DNA from: Clostridiales bacterium
Lineage (GTDB): Bacteria > Bacillota > Clostridia > Oscillospirales > Oscillospiraceae
Direction: 5' to 3'
DNA: 11,889 nucleotides
Assembly (NCBI GenBank): GCA_004556345.1
Contig: SFHQ01000043.1
Location: forward strand, 1 to 11,889
Positions 11,643 to 11,889 of the stretch are shown one piece after another. A model generated the notes under the pieces. The model ran no database searches. It worked only from the letters and a program-made list of their open reading frames with translations, and was not told the DNA's origin. Position 1 is the first letter of the stretch. Each line of letters starts with the position of its first letter. A program made the position numbers and the translations under genes.

Positions 11643-11889
11643 ATGAGTATAGGACGAAAAATTTCTTTCATTACGCATATGAAAAATACCAAATTTTTCA
11701 TAATGATGGCAGTGCTTGTGTGCGCACTACCAATGTTAACATTTGCAGAATCTGGGAAGACAGAGGTGATGGGAACAGTATATGAATTTGAAAAGGGAAG
11801 TCACTATGAATTTTCTGAAGACAGCATATCTCAGCGGACAGATGCTGTCAATACATATGGAACGTTTTTTGTTGATGGAGATATAACGA
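11643..11889 (+). CDS. Secreted protein of unknown function (5' part; 3' end outside window)
   Basis: The frame from ATG 11643 is open to the last base, giving 82 codons so far. It encodes a signal peptide: MKNTKFF, a hydrophobic core (IMMAVLVCALPML), then TFA followed by ES, a likely signal peptidase I cleavage site. The mature part begins GKTEVMGTVYEFEKGSHYEF and is acidic and strand-rich, like repeat-bearing surface proteins, but I do not recognise the family. ATG 11679 (the M of MKNTK) would give a more typical signal peptide; 11643 is kept because AAGAGA (11629-11634) sits 8 nt before it. DNA is AT-rich, unlike the genes to its left, so this is probably the edge of another accessory segment. 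The Cys in the hydrophobic core is not in a convincing lipobox. Confidence 0.65.
   Translation, partial: MSIGRKISFITHMKNTKFFIMMAVLVCALPMLTFAESGKTEVMGTVYEFEKGSHYEFSEDSISQRTDAVNTYGTFFVDGDIT

Noticed and set aside
11597..11785. A 62-codon plus-strand frame near the right end
   Set aside because: It is out of frame with the signal-peptide-encoding frame from 11643, which is the convincing gene there.

Overview
The window looks like a chromosomal piece of a moderately GC-rich anaerobic Firmicute, most likely a gut Clostridia of the Oscillospirales (Flavonifractor, Lawsonibacter or Oscillibacter type). The reasons are strong AGGAGG-type ribosome binding sites, consensus sigma-A promoters, the rpsO-pnp gene pair, C-ending codon bias in pnp, and a pair of Clostridia-typical small families (DUF2325 and DUF3793). 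The taxon is an inference. Core genes are GC-rich. The two ends and a segment at about 690-1815 are clearly AT-richer and look like accessory DNA.

Layout, left to right. 1-205 is the end of an AT-rich membrane-protein gene. 265-675 encodes a NUDIX hydrolase. 690-1850 is an AT-rich patch with a terminator-like hairpin, a metallophosphoesterase gene and a truncated RhuM-family gene. 1846-2433 encodes an HD-domain nucleotidase-like protein. 2502-5300 is the rpsO-pnp locus, with a consensus promoter, a structured rpsO leader, an intrinsic terminator between the genes and a very long hairpin in front of pnp. 5324-6705 follows pnp without a terminator: a short QueG-like iron-sulfur protein, then a YdjM-type membrane protein coupled by an ATGA overlap. 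A terminator at 6722-6781 closes this unit and also contains the ribosome binding site of the next gene, a two-CBS-domain protein.

On the minus strand, 8265 down to 7161 is a two-gene operon (DUF4190 membrane protein, then a divergent Lgt-like protein) with its own consensus promoter; lgt overlaps the CBS gene tail to tail by 51 bp. 9313 down to 8437 is a DUF2325-DUF3793 operon with a consensus promoter, a perfect dyad at the transcription start and a DtxR/IdeR-like box in a long GC-rich leader, suggesting metal (iron) control. Divergent from it, on the plus strand, a consensus promoter drives a family 2 processive-type glycosyltransferase after a leader of about 230 nt with switch-like repeats. 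It is followed by a terminator, a Cys-rich small-domain protein, and the start of an AT-rich secreted-protein gene that runs off the window.

No rRNA, tRNA, CRISPR array or intact mobile element is visible. The most interesting material is regulatory RNA and DNA structure: the pnp leader hairpin, the terminator that buries a ribosome binding site, and the control region of the DUF2325-DUF3793 operon.
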